Shown: piece after piece, positions 1 through 5,397 of the stretch
Position numbering within the stretch: position 1 is the stretch's first letter
Layout of the letters: every line of letters starts with the position of its first letter
DNA from: Pseudomonadota bacterium
GTDB lineage: Bacteria; Pseudomonadota; Alphaproteobacteria; Ferrovibrionales; Ferrovibrionaceae
Direction of reading: 5' to 3'
Assembly (NCBI GenBank): GCA_021793055.1
Contig: JAJYTL010000183.1
Span: 1-6,543, forward strand
Length of the DNA stretch: 6,543 nt
Notes under the pieces: generated by a model
The model's input: the letters and a program-made list of their open reading frames with translations, nothing else
Database searches by the model: none
What the model was told of the DNA's origin: nothing
Made by a program: the position numbers and the translations under genes

Positions 1-186
1 CTCGTCGGTGATCATCGTCGGCGCGCTGATCGCCGCCGCGCCGACCGCCTTCACCGGCTCGAAGATCTTCGGCTTGGTCGCCATCGGCCTCGCCTCGGTG
101 AACGCGAGAAGCTTCAGCTTCGAGGGCTGGAGTGCCGCGAACAGCGGAATGTTGCGCAGCAGGTCGACTTCTTCGTTGAGACTCAC
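1..186 (-). CDS. Cyclic-nucleotide-binding-like N-terminus, gene cut by left window edge
   Basis: The reading frame is open from a GTG at 186 to the window edge (62 codons, no stop). The GTG is chosen because GGAGGAGG lies 5 bases upstream. Residues 1-31 (starting VSLNEEVDLLRNIPLF and ending KLKLLAFTE) strongly resemble, from memory, the start of small Crp-type cyclic-nucleotide-binding proteins, where this helix leads into a beta-roll that binds cAMP or cGMP. From residue 32 the expected beta-roll (a segment like SERLTF...GE.LF..GD) is absent; the frame instead reads ARPMATKPKIFEPVKA followed by an Ala-rich stretch. An internal ATG at 84 has GAGG 8 bases upstream, so a second gene could start there. 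It lies 91 bases downstream of the ABC gene on the same strand, so co-transcription is plausible. The family call rests on about 30 residues and the full function is unknown. Confidence 0.6.
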   Translation of the reverse strand, partial: MSLNEEVDLLRNIPLFAALQPSKLKLLAFTEARPMATKPKIFEPVKAVGAAAISAPTMITDE

Positions 187-191
187 CTTCG

Positions 192-199
192 CCTCCTCC
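192..199 (-). promoter_or_regulatory. Strong ribosome binding site fixing the GTG start at 186
   Basis: The minus strand reads GGAGGAGG here, followed by 5 bases and then GTG. This near-perfect Shine-Dalgarno sequence decides the GTG start of the cyclic-nucleotide-binding-like gene, which has no ATG near its N-terminus. Confidence 0.75.
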
Positions 200-246
200 C
201 CTCGCAGCCGCGTCCGCCGAGCGGGCGACCGGTTCGTTCCTGCACA

Positions 247-269
247 GTGCGGATTTCCGTGCGGATTTC
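247..269. repeat. Tandem 11-bp direct repeat upstream of the cyclic-nucleotide-binding-like gene
   Basis: GTGCGGATTTC occurs at 247-257 and again, identically, at 259-269, giving a 12-base period. It lies between the ABC stop codon (278) and the start of the next minus-strand gene (186), about 60 bases upstream of that start. Two identical direct repeats about one helical turn apart could be a regulator binding site, but they may also be a chance duplication. Nothing else in the sequence shows a function. Confidence 0.5.
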
Positions 270-277
270 AGAGCGCA

Positions 278-2929
278 TCAACTCTGCCTCAGAAGTTCCT
301 GGAAAACCGTGCCGTCGCGATGCAGCTCGGCGGCAACGCCCTTTTCCACCAGGCGGCCGCCGCGCAACACCAGAAGATTGTCGAAGCGCTCGGCGATCTC
401 GGCGCGCGAGAACGAGCCTATCAGGCAGCGGCCCTTGAACTCGGCCAGAAGCTGATCCAAGAGCCGATCCTGAAGCGCGACATCGAAGGCACCGAGCGCA
501 TCAACCAGGATCAGGATGTCGGGCCGCTTCATGACCGAGCGCGCGATGGCGAGCTTCTGGCGCTGCACCGCCGCGAGCCGGCCGCCGGAAATGCCGCAGT
601 CGAAGCCGAGGCCGACTTCGGCCACCGCGTCGCAAAGGCCGAGGTCGTCGAGAACGTCGCTGATCGCGCCCAGCACCTTCTCCGGCGCGTTGGCCTGGCC
701 ATAGGCGGTCTTGCCGAAGAGGATGTTGTCCTGAAGGTTGGCGCCGGCGGTGTAGGTATCCGGATCGAAGAAGGCGATGCGGCCGGCAAGCTCGGGCGGC
801 AAGTCGCGGGCGAAGACCTGGCGCGCATCGAGGATCTTCGCCTTCAGCTCCTCGGTGCAGACATCGAGGCGGTGGCGCGAGGGCACCAGCTTGAAGGGCA
901 GCGACATCAGGCTGACCCGCGCCTCGCCGGTGAGGAGATCGAGACGCTCCTTCGGCACCCGCGCGAGAATCTCCTGGTACACCGGAAGATCGTCGGAGGA
1001 GATGAAGCTGAACTGCTGGAACAGCTCGTGACCGGGCGGCAGATCGGCGAAAATCTCGACCATGGTCGCCGCCACGTCGTAGCCGACGCGAAGGAACTGC
1101 TCGGCGATGCCGACTTTCTCCAGCACGGCCAGCACGTAGGCGTTGTCGCCCAGCCGCTCGGGATCGAAGCCGTCGCCGACCGGATTGCCGAACATCAGGT
1201 TTTCCGCCACCGAGGCGTTGGTGTTGAATCGCTCGCGGTGCCAGCTTTCGACCACCTGGCCGAGGCCGGTTTCAACCAGCTTCTGGCGCAGGTTCACCCG
1301 CGCCCGCAGGATCTGCACCGCGAGGTCGGGCTTGGCGGCGGAATCGATGACGCTGCGCAGGCCGAGCTGGAACACGTCGTCATAGAGCTCGACCAGGCGG
1401 AGCACGCGCAGTCCGGCGGTCACCAGCCCCTCCGGCGTCTCGACCCCGGCGGCCGCGTAATCGGTCCAATCGGCGTCGATGTCGTCGAGGCTGTTGCCCG
1501 ACGCGACCGATTCGCGAAGCCGGCGCCGCTCGCCGAGCGCCTCGCCTTCCGCCGCCGTGCGCGGCGCGATCGGCCGGTGGCGGAGGCCGAAGAACAGGTT
1601 GAAGGCGATGGTCTCGGAAAAGATATAGGGCGCGTGATCGACGAAGCCGATGCGCCGCCCGGTGACCGTCTCCGGCAGGCTCGCGTAGTCGGCACCGCCG
1701 ACCAGAAGATGGCCGCGGCTCGGCGCGATCAAGCGCGCCAGCAGCAGCGCGAGCTCCTGCCGGCCACCGCCCGAAGGACCGATCAGGGCGAGGCTTCGGT
1801 CGGTCGGCTGGGTGAAGGAGACGCCTTCGAGTAGCGGCGCGCCGTCCTCGCCGTCGAGGGTGACATTGGCAACCGCGATGTCGCCTTTGAGCGCCGGCGC
1901 GGTTTCCGGCTCGGCCAGGAGATCGGCCTCCGGCCGGATGCCCTCGGGATCGAACTGCGAGACGATCTGCTCGTATTTGATGCGCGCGTCCTGCTGCTGC
2001 TGATAGTAGTTGAGCAGTTCCCGGATCGGCGAGCCCATGTCGCGCTGTGCCGCCACCGCGGCGATGACCGTGCCGACATCGATCCGACCCGCGATCGCGA
2101 GATAGCCGCCGATGGTGTAGAAGAGGAACGGCCCAAGCTGCTGCAGCAGGTTGTTCAGCGACTTGATCATGAACTTGCGCCGGTAGATCTCGTAGCGCAC
2201 CCAATAGATGTCGCCGAGGCGATAGGCGAATTCGGCGAGATACCGTCGCGCCCCGGCATGGGCGTGGATTTCCTGGATGCCGCCGATGCTCTCGCCGACG
2301 CGGTCCGAGAGACGGCGCACGCTCCGCACCCGCTCCTTGGCGAGCTGGTTCACGCGGCGCTGCATCTTCGGCACCAGGTAGAACTGGACCGGGTAGATCA
2401 GCAGCGCGGCGAGCGCGATGGTCCAATTCTGCACGAACAGAAAGCCGAGGCTGACCAGGAACATGCCGCCCTGGAACATGGGCACGGCGAAGGCATTGGC
2501 GATGAAGCCGCCGAGTGCCTCGGTCTCGACGGTGATCATCGGGATGATCTCACCCGGGCTCATGCGCCGGAAGACGCCAAGCGGGAAGCGCAGCACGCGG
2601 CCGTAAAGCTCGTAGCGCAGGCGACGCAACATGCGCTCGCCGGAAATGCCCTGGAAGACGTTGATCGAGTATTTGAAGCCCTGCTGTACCACCACCAGAA
2701 GCAGGAAGGCGCCGGTGAGGAGGAAGAGATAATGCGCCTGCGTCAGGCGCACACCGTGATAGACCAGGGGGAACGTGATGCCTTTGCCGAGGATGCCCTG
2801 GTTGACGATCGCCTTCGGCAGAAACAGCCAGAAGTAATAAGGCACGAAGGAGGCGAAGGAGAGGACGACCAGCGCCACCTGCTGGCGCAGGGAATAACGC
2901 AGAATGAAGCCGTAGATGCTCTTCTCCAT
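278..2929 (-). CDS. Large ABC exporter-type protein with membrane domain fused to a degenerate, enlarged ATP-binding domain
   Basis: This is an 883-residue inner-membrane protein; ordinary fused exporter half-transporters have about 580-600 residues. Residues about 15-310 form a type I ABC membrane domain with hydrophobic segments near 16-36, 66-82, 150-166, 170-186 and 265-292. The nucleotide-binding domain follows from about 350. Walker A at 384-391 is GPSGGGRQ, so the P-loop Lys is Arg and the next Ser/Thr is Gln. The Q-loop region (430-437, VDHAPYIF) has His for Gln. The signature is recognisable (ISGGR, 780-784). Walker B reads ILILVDAL (805-812), with Val and Asp where Asp-Glu is usual. 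The H-loop region (about 835-842) has no His. Between Q-loop and signature lie about 330 residues, roughly 230 more than normal, including further NLMFG and NILFG blocks (577-581, 735-739) that echo NLFFG at 444-448. Substrate is unknown. ATP hydrolysis may be weak or absent. The start at 2929 is preferred over an in-frame ATG at 2986 because GAGGGA lies 7 bases upstream of it. Confidence 0.92.
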   Translation of the reverse strand: MEKSIYGFILRYSLRQQVALVVLSFASFVPYYFWLFLPKAIVNQGILGKGITFPLVYHGVRLTQAHYLFLLTGAFLLLVVVQQGFKYSINVFQGISGERMLRRLRYELYGRVLRFPLGVFRRMSPGEIIPMITVETEALGGFIANAFAVPMFQGGMFLVSLGFLFVQNWTIALAALLIYPVQFYLVPKMQRRVNQLAKERVRSVRRLSDRVGESIGGIQEIHAHAGARRYLAEFAYRLGDIYWVRYEIYRRKFMIKSLNNLLQQLGPFLFYTIGGYLAIAGRIDVGTVIAAVAAQRDMGSPIRELLNYYQQQQDARIKYEQIVSQFDPEGIRPEADLLAEPETAPALKGDIAVANVTLDGEDGAPLLEGVSFTQPTDRSLALIGPSGGGRQELALLLARLIAPSRGHLLVGGADYASLPETVTGRRIGFVDHAPYIFSETIAFNLFFGLRHRPIAPRTAAEGEALGERRRLRESVASGNSLDDIDADWTDYAAAGVETPEGLVTAGLRVLRLVELYDDVFQLGLRSVIDSAAKPDLAVQILRARVNLRQKLVETGLGQVVESWHRERFNTNASVAENLMFGNPVGDGFDPERLGDNAYVLAVLEKVGIAEQFLRVGYDVAATMVEIFADLPPGHELFQQFSFISSDDLPVYQEILARVPKERLDLLTGEARVSLMSLPFKLVPSRHRLDVCTEELKAKILDARQVFARDLPPELAGRIAFFDPDTYTAGANLQDNILFGKTAYGQANAPEKVLGAISDVLDDLGLCDAVAEVGLGFDCGISGGRLAAVQRQKLAIARSVMKRPDILILVDALGAFDVALQDRLLDQLLAEFKGRCLIGSFSRAEIAERFDNLLVLRGGRLVEKGVAAELHRDGTVFQELLRQS

Positions 2930-2936
2930 TCCCTCG

Positions 2937-2942
2937 TCCCTC
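2937..2942 (-). promoter_or_regulatory. Ribosome binding site deciding the ABC gene start at 2929
   Basis: GAGGGA on the minus strand ends 7 bases before the ATG at 2929. The alternative ATG at 2986 has no purine-rich sequence at the right distance, and its extra 19 residues are charged and low in complexity, unlike the membrane-domain start that follows. Confidence 0.6.
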
Positions 2943-2994
2943 GGCGCGCCGGATCGCGGCCCGCGCGCGGCGCGCTCTCGCTCCATGAGCTTGG

Positions 2995-3016
2995 AAAATA
3001 GCGGCCGGCGGCCCGC
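2995..3016 (-). terminator. Possible weak hairpin followed by a short T-rich run
   Basis: On the minus strand a GC-rich imperfect hairpin (3016-3001, arms GCGG and CCGC with a bulge and inner pairs) is followed by TATTTT (3000-2995). It lies between the radical SAM stop at 3070 and the ABC start at 2929, so it could end or attenuate transcription from the radical SAM gene. The T run is short and the local sequence is full of chance GC palindromes, so this is tentative. Confidence 0.25.
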
Positions 3017-3069
3017 TTAGGATAGCCGATCGGCGCCGGCGCGGCCATAGGGCCGGGCCCGGCGCGACG

Positions 3070-4041
3070 TCAGGCGCCTCGCGCCGCCGAACAGCTGCCG
3101 CCGCCGAGGACGCAAAATTTGGCGCAATGGGGATGGTTGAGCGCGACCGGCCGGGCGGCCTCGGCCAGGGTGGCGCCGAGATCGAAGGCGGCGTCGTAGG
3201 GCAGCAGCGTGCAGGCGACCACGGCGGGCCGCGCCGCGCCCTTGCGCTTCACCACCATGCGCGAGGCGGCGCACATCATGGCGTCGGGATCGACGCCGAG
3301 AATGCCCCAGCAGACGGCGGTGATCTCGGGCACGTCTGCCAAGGCGTCCATTTCGGGAAACAGCACCAGCGCCTCCGGGTTGGCGGCATCGATGGCGATG
3401 CCCTGGCTCGCGAACAGCCCGGCATAGCCGGCGCGAAGCCCGGCCTCGCCCTCGCCCCACAGCGTGCGGCCAGCGACGGCGATGGCGAAGCCGTGGCGGG
3501 CAAGCCAGTTCAGCCCCTCGATCGTACGGGCGAAACCACCCGCGCCGCGCTCCGAATCATGCAGCACCGCGCCATAATGATCGAGCGAGACGCGGATGCG
3601 CAGCCGGGCGCCGTAACGGGCGTTCAAGGCGAGCAGCGGCGCGGCCAGCTTCATCATCGGCCGCATGGCGTTGGTGAGAACGAGGACCCGGAAGCCGCGG
3701 CCGAGCGCCGCCTCCAGCATGGCGACGATTTCGGGGTTCATGAAGGGCTCACCGCCGGTGAAGCCGATCTCGCGCGTGCCGAGGCCCTGCGCGGCGATTT
3801 CGTCGAGAAAACCTGCGACCTCGGCGGCGCCGAGATAGGCCAGGCGGTCGTTCGTCGGGCTGCTCTCTATATAACAGCGGCCGCAGGTGAGATTGCAGAG
3901 CGTCCCGGTGTTGAACCAGAGGGTCTCGAGGCCGCGAAAAGCGACTGCGGCGCGGCGCGCGCCCGTGGCGGTGCGCTCGGGATCGCGGAATTTCGCGGGA
4001 TCGAGGGATTTCGGCGGGAAAGCGAGGGCGGTTTCGGTCAT
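3070..4041 (-). CDS. Radical SAM protein with cysteine-rich C-terminal region
   Basis: This 323-residue cytoplasmic protein has the canonical radical SAM cluster motif CNLTCGRC (Cys49, Cys53, Cys56), which holds a [4Fe-4S] cluster that cleaves S-adenosylmethionine to a 5'-deoxyadenosyl radical. The SAM-contacting GGEP motif is at 96-99, and further barrel strands lie around 118-124 (VLVLTN) and 148-154 (IRVSLDH). The C-terminal part carries Cys244, 257, 277, 306, 310 and 317, including CAKFC and a GGGSC tail. This arrangement suggests one or more auxiliary iron-sulfur clusters, as in SPASM or twitch-type maturases, but spacing does not fit a standard pattern that I can assign. The start at 4041 has a modest AGGG about 8 bases upstream and gives a natural N-terminus. 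No small peptide substrate gene is visible nearby. The reaction is unknown; the ABC gene lies 140 bases downstream on the same strand, so a shared pathway is possible but unproven. Confidence 0.92.
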   Translation of the reverse strand: MTETALAFPPKSLDPAKFRDPERTATGARRAAVAFRGLETLWFNTGTLCNLTCGRCYIESSPTNDRLAYLGAAEVAGFLDEIAAQGLGTREIGFTGGEPFMNPEIVAMLEAALGRGFRVLVLTNAMRPMMKLAAPLLALNARYGARLRIRVSLDHYGAVLHDSERGAGGFARTIEGLNWLARHGFAIAVAGRTLWGEGEAGLRAGYAGLFASQGIAIDAANPEALVLFPEMDALADVPEITAVCWGILGVDPDAMMCAASRMVVKRKGAARPAVVACTLLPYDAAFDLGATLAEAARPVALNHPHCAKFCVLGGGSCSAARGA

Positions 4042-4283
4042 TTCGGCCCTATTAGGTCAATCGCCGACCACTCTCGGGAGAAGCTTTGCGGCTGTCAATC
4101 GCCGACGGCCGCGCTCAAGAGAACGTGAAACCGCGACCGGCGTGGGCAAATCGGCGCCGCCGCCCGGCACGATGGCGGTTGCGCCGGCGGGCGGCCATGA
4201 TAGATTTGGCCGCCGACGCCTCCAGGGCCATCGCCTGGGGCGAAGCCGGACACTGATCGGTCCGGATGCCAGAGGCCGGCCGC
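4042..4283. other. Intergenic region between the radical SAM gene and tRNA-Gly
   Basis: No convincing gene lies here on either strand. It must hold the divergent promoters of the radical SAM gene (leftward) and the tRNA (rightward). A possible plus-strand promoter is TTGCGC (4179-4184), a 16-base spacer, and TAGATT (4201-4206), but that would leave a leader of about 70 bases before the tRNA and matches consensus only partly. A 6-bp inverted repeat, CCGGAC (4246-4251) and GTCCGG (4260-4265) with an 8-base loop, sits 18 bases before the tRNA. Confidence 0.5.
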
Positions 4284-4357
4284 GCGGGTGTAGCTCAATG
4301 GTAGAGCAGAAGCTTCCCAAGCTTACGACGAGGGTTCGATTCCCTTCACCCGCTCCA
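4284..4357 (+). tRNA. tRNA-Gly, anticodon CCC
   Basis: This is a complete 74-base cloverleaf with encoded 3' CCA. The acceptor arms GCGGGTG (4284-4290) and CACCCGC (4347-4353) pair over 7 bp, followed by discriminator T and CCA (4355-4357). The D arm is GCTC/GAGC and the T arm contains the invariant GGTTCGATTCC. The anticodon loop TTCCCAA (4314-4320) places CCC at 4316-4318, which reads GGG glycine codons. The top pair of the anticodon stem is a G-A mismatch; the other four pairs are Watson-Crick. Its 3' end is a typical integrase target, and the composition change just downstream fits that role. Confidence 0.98.
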
Positions 4358-4383
4358 ATTCTTTTGGACCCTTATAAGGCACT

Positions 4384-4401
4384 GAAATATATTGATATTT
4401 C
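4384..4401. repeat. Perfect 7-bp inverted repeat near the tRNA 3' end
   Basis: GAAATAT (4384-4390) and ATATTTC (4395-4401) are exact reverse complements around a 4-base centre, 26 bases after the tRNA. The stem is AT-rich and no T run follows directly, so a terminator is less likely than a protein-binding palindrome, or chance. Confidence 0.45.
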
Positions 4402-4416
4402 CCATCTATTTTTGCC

Positions 4417-4434
4417 TGTGCAGGTATTGTGCAG
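4417..4434. repeat. Two direct copies of TGTGCAG, 11-base period
   Basis: TGTGCAG is at 4417-4423 and 4428-4434. A spacing of about one helical turn would place both copies on the same DNA face, as in paired protein-binding sites. The unit is short, so chance is possible. Confidence 0.35.
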
Positions 4435-4536
4435 AAGTATTTTGAGATTCGACGCCCCCCATCCGGTCGTGCGATTCGATGTTTCGGCTATGAAATGCGC
4501 GCTGCCGGCCGTTCCATGAAGATGGCGTTGCTGATA

Positions 4537-4552
4537 ATGCCGAGATGCCGAG
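4537..4552. repeat. Tandem 8-bp repeat (ATGCCGAG twice) just after the DUF6615-like stop
   Basis: ATGCCGAG is at 4537-4544 and again at 4545-4552 with no gap. It ends 3 bases from the stop codon of the minus-strand gene at 4556. No function is evident; it may be a slippage duplication. Confidence 0.5.
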
Positions 4553-4555
4553 CAA

Positions 4556-5392
4556 TTACTTCTCCTCGCGGCGATCTTTGATAACAACCAGAGAACCGAT
4601 AGGACCGACTTGCTCCCGCAGTTCGTCAATCACGCCACCGCGGTCCTCCGGAGCAGTGTGGAGCAAGCGGAGAACATAACCGGGAGGCTTCGGAACCGGT
4701 GCTGGAAAATCACCCGGTGCTACTTCGTCTTGCTGTGCAAAGACGCGCAGTCGTTTCGCGACACCGTGTGCACATCTGGGTAGAGGGTCATTGGACTCCG
4801 CTAGAACCGGGCAACAGACGAGGCAGCGGAGAGGATAAGAGATCGGGCTGATCTTCGGCAGTCCCACCCCGCCTTGGCCCAAGAGTTGCTCGACAGCTCC
4901 GGCATGCGCAACAGTACATCCAAGCTGCTCGAGCACGAACGGGTGCCCGCAGTTCCAAGTGAATGCCGCGGGGTTTCTACTGCTGTAATTGTAAAAGAAA
5001 TAAAGGGGATCGATACCCTTGAGCCGTGCCTGATCAATCAGAACGTCAATCTGTGGCCTCGCCGACTTACCAACCAACCTTTGGATTTCCGGATATTTAT
5101 GGCTCTTGTGGTTGAGGCGTTTGGCTTGAATAAGAAGGCCGTACCAAAGGCGGCCATCGGTGCGCCACCATTCCCAGTCTGCACCGGTGAACCCTTCCTC
5201 ACGTTTATTGAACTGGCACGTGATTACCTCGGAGGGGTGAGCACTCTGAATATTCAGAAGCAAATCGTCGGTGATCGTCTCTTCGCCACGGATTAGCCCC
5301 GTGCGACTGGCCTTCTCCAAGGCGGTCCAAATATTTTCAGCCTCGGTTCCGAACGAACGACAAAGAGGCCGCGAATGGAGAAGCCGAATCAT
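4556..5392 (-). CDS. DUF6615-like protein, possible PD-(D/E)XK nuclease fold
   Basis: This 278-residue protein has no signal peptide or membrane segment. Its N-terminal half resembles, from memory, the uncharacterised DUF6615 family: LCRSF (10-14), EETITDDLLLNIQ (37-49), FNKREE (61-66), GADWEWW (70-76), LLIQAKRL (86-93) and LYFFYNY (130-136). The acidic pair Glu37/Glu38, Asp72 and Gln89-Ala-Lys91 on a hydrophobic strand match the layout of PD-(D/E)XK nucleases such as Mrr-type enzymes, where D...QxK forms the metal site; this is inference. The C-terminal half has Cys148, CLVCC (190-194) and Cys207, possibly structural or metal-binding. Its ATG lies 5 bases after the stop of the HipA-like gene, so the two are probably one operon and translationally coupled; the ribosome site is weak. 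Codons are less GC-rich than in the genes left of the tRNA, consistent with acquisition by transfer. Confidence 0.85.
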   Translation of the reverse strand: MIRLLHSRPLCRSFGTEAENIWTALEKASRTGLIRGEETITDDLLLNIQSAHPSEVITCQFNKREEGFTGADWEWWRTDGRLWYGLLIQAKRLNHKSHKYPEIQRLVGKSARPQIDVLIDQARLKGIDPLYFFYNYSSRNPAAFTWNCGHPFVLEQLGCTVAHAGAVEQLLGQGGVGLPKISPISYPLRCLVCCPVLAESNDPLPRCAHGVAKRLRVFAQQDEVAPGDFPAPVPKPPGYVLRLLHTAPEDRGGVIDELREQVGPIGSLVVIKDRREEK

Positions 5393-5397
5393 GCAGG

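Larger units (their letters stand above)
4358..4555. other. AT-rich non-coding junction after tRNA-Gly, possible island attachment region
   Basis: No credible gene is seen. The stretch is much poorer in GC than the sequence to the left (20 G/C of 60 at 4381-4440). It contains a perfect inverted repeat GAAATAT-ATTG-ATATTTC at 4384-4401, two direct copies of TGTGCAG at 4417-4423 and 4428-4434 (11-base period), and a tandem 8-bp repeat at 4537-4552. Such repeats beside a tRNA 3' end resemble the arm sites of integrase attachment regions, but that is inference. No integrase fragment is recognisable. Confidence 0.35.

Noticed and set aside
8..1834. Long 608-codon open frame on the plus strand opposite the ABC gene
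   Set aside because: It is antisense to a clear ABC transporter gene, and its translation is rich in Ala, Arg, Glu and Gly with no recognisable domain. Such frames are common opposite GC-rich genes.
1380..2426. 348-codon minus-strand frame within the ABC gene in another frame
   Set aside because: The product is Arg/Pro/Ala-rich and low in complexity, typical of an out-of-frame read of a GC-rich gene.
2930..2986. ATG at 2986 as the ABC gene start
   Set aside because: It lacks a ribosome site and adds 19 Arg/Gly/Ala-rich residues; the ATG at 2929 has GAGGGA at the right distance.
3127..4128. 333-codon plus-strand frame opposite the radical SAM gene
   Set aside because: It is the antisense shadow of a gene with clear radical SAM motifs, and it has no domain of its own.
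3887..4519. 210-codon plus-strand frame running through the tRNA
   Set aside because: It reads through the tRNA-Gly gene (giving CSSMVEQKLPKLTTRVRFPS), a well-known false-ORF artefact.
4372..4629. 85-codon minus-strand frame after the tRNA as a possible integrase remnant
   Set aside because: No tyrosine recombinase motif (R...HxxR...Y) can be seen, and it overlaps the 3' end of the DUF6615-like gene.
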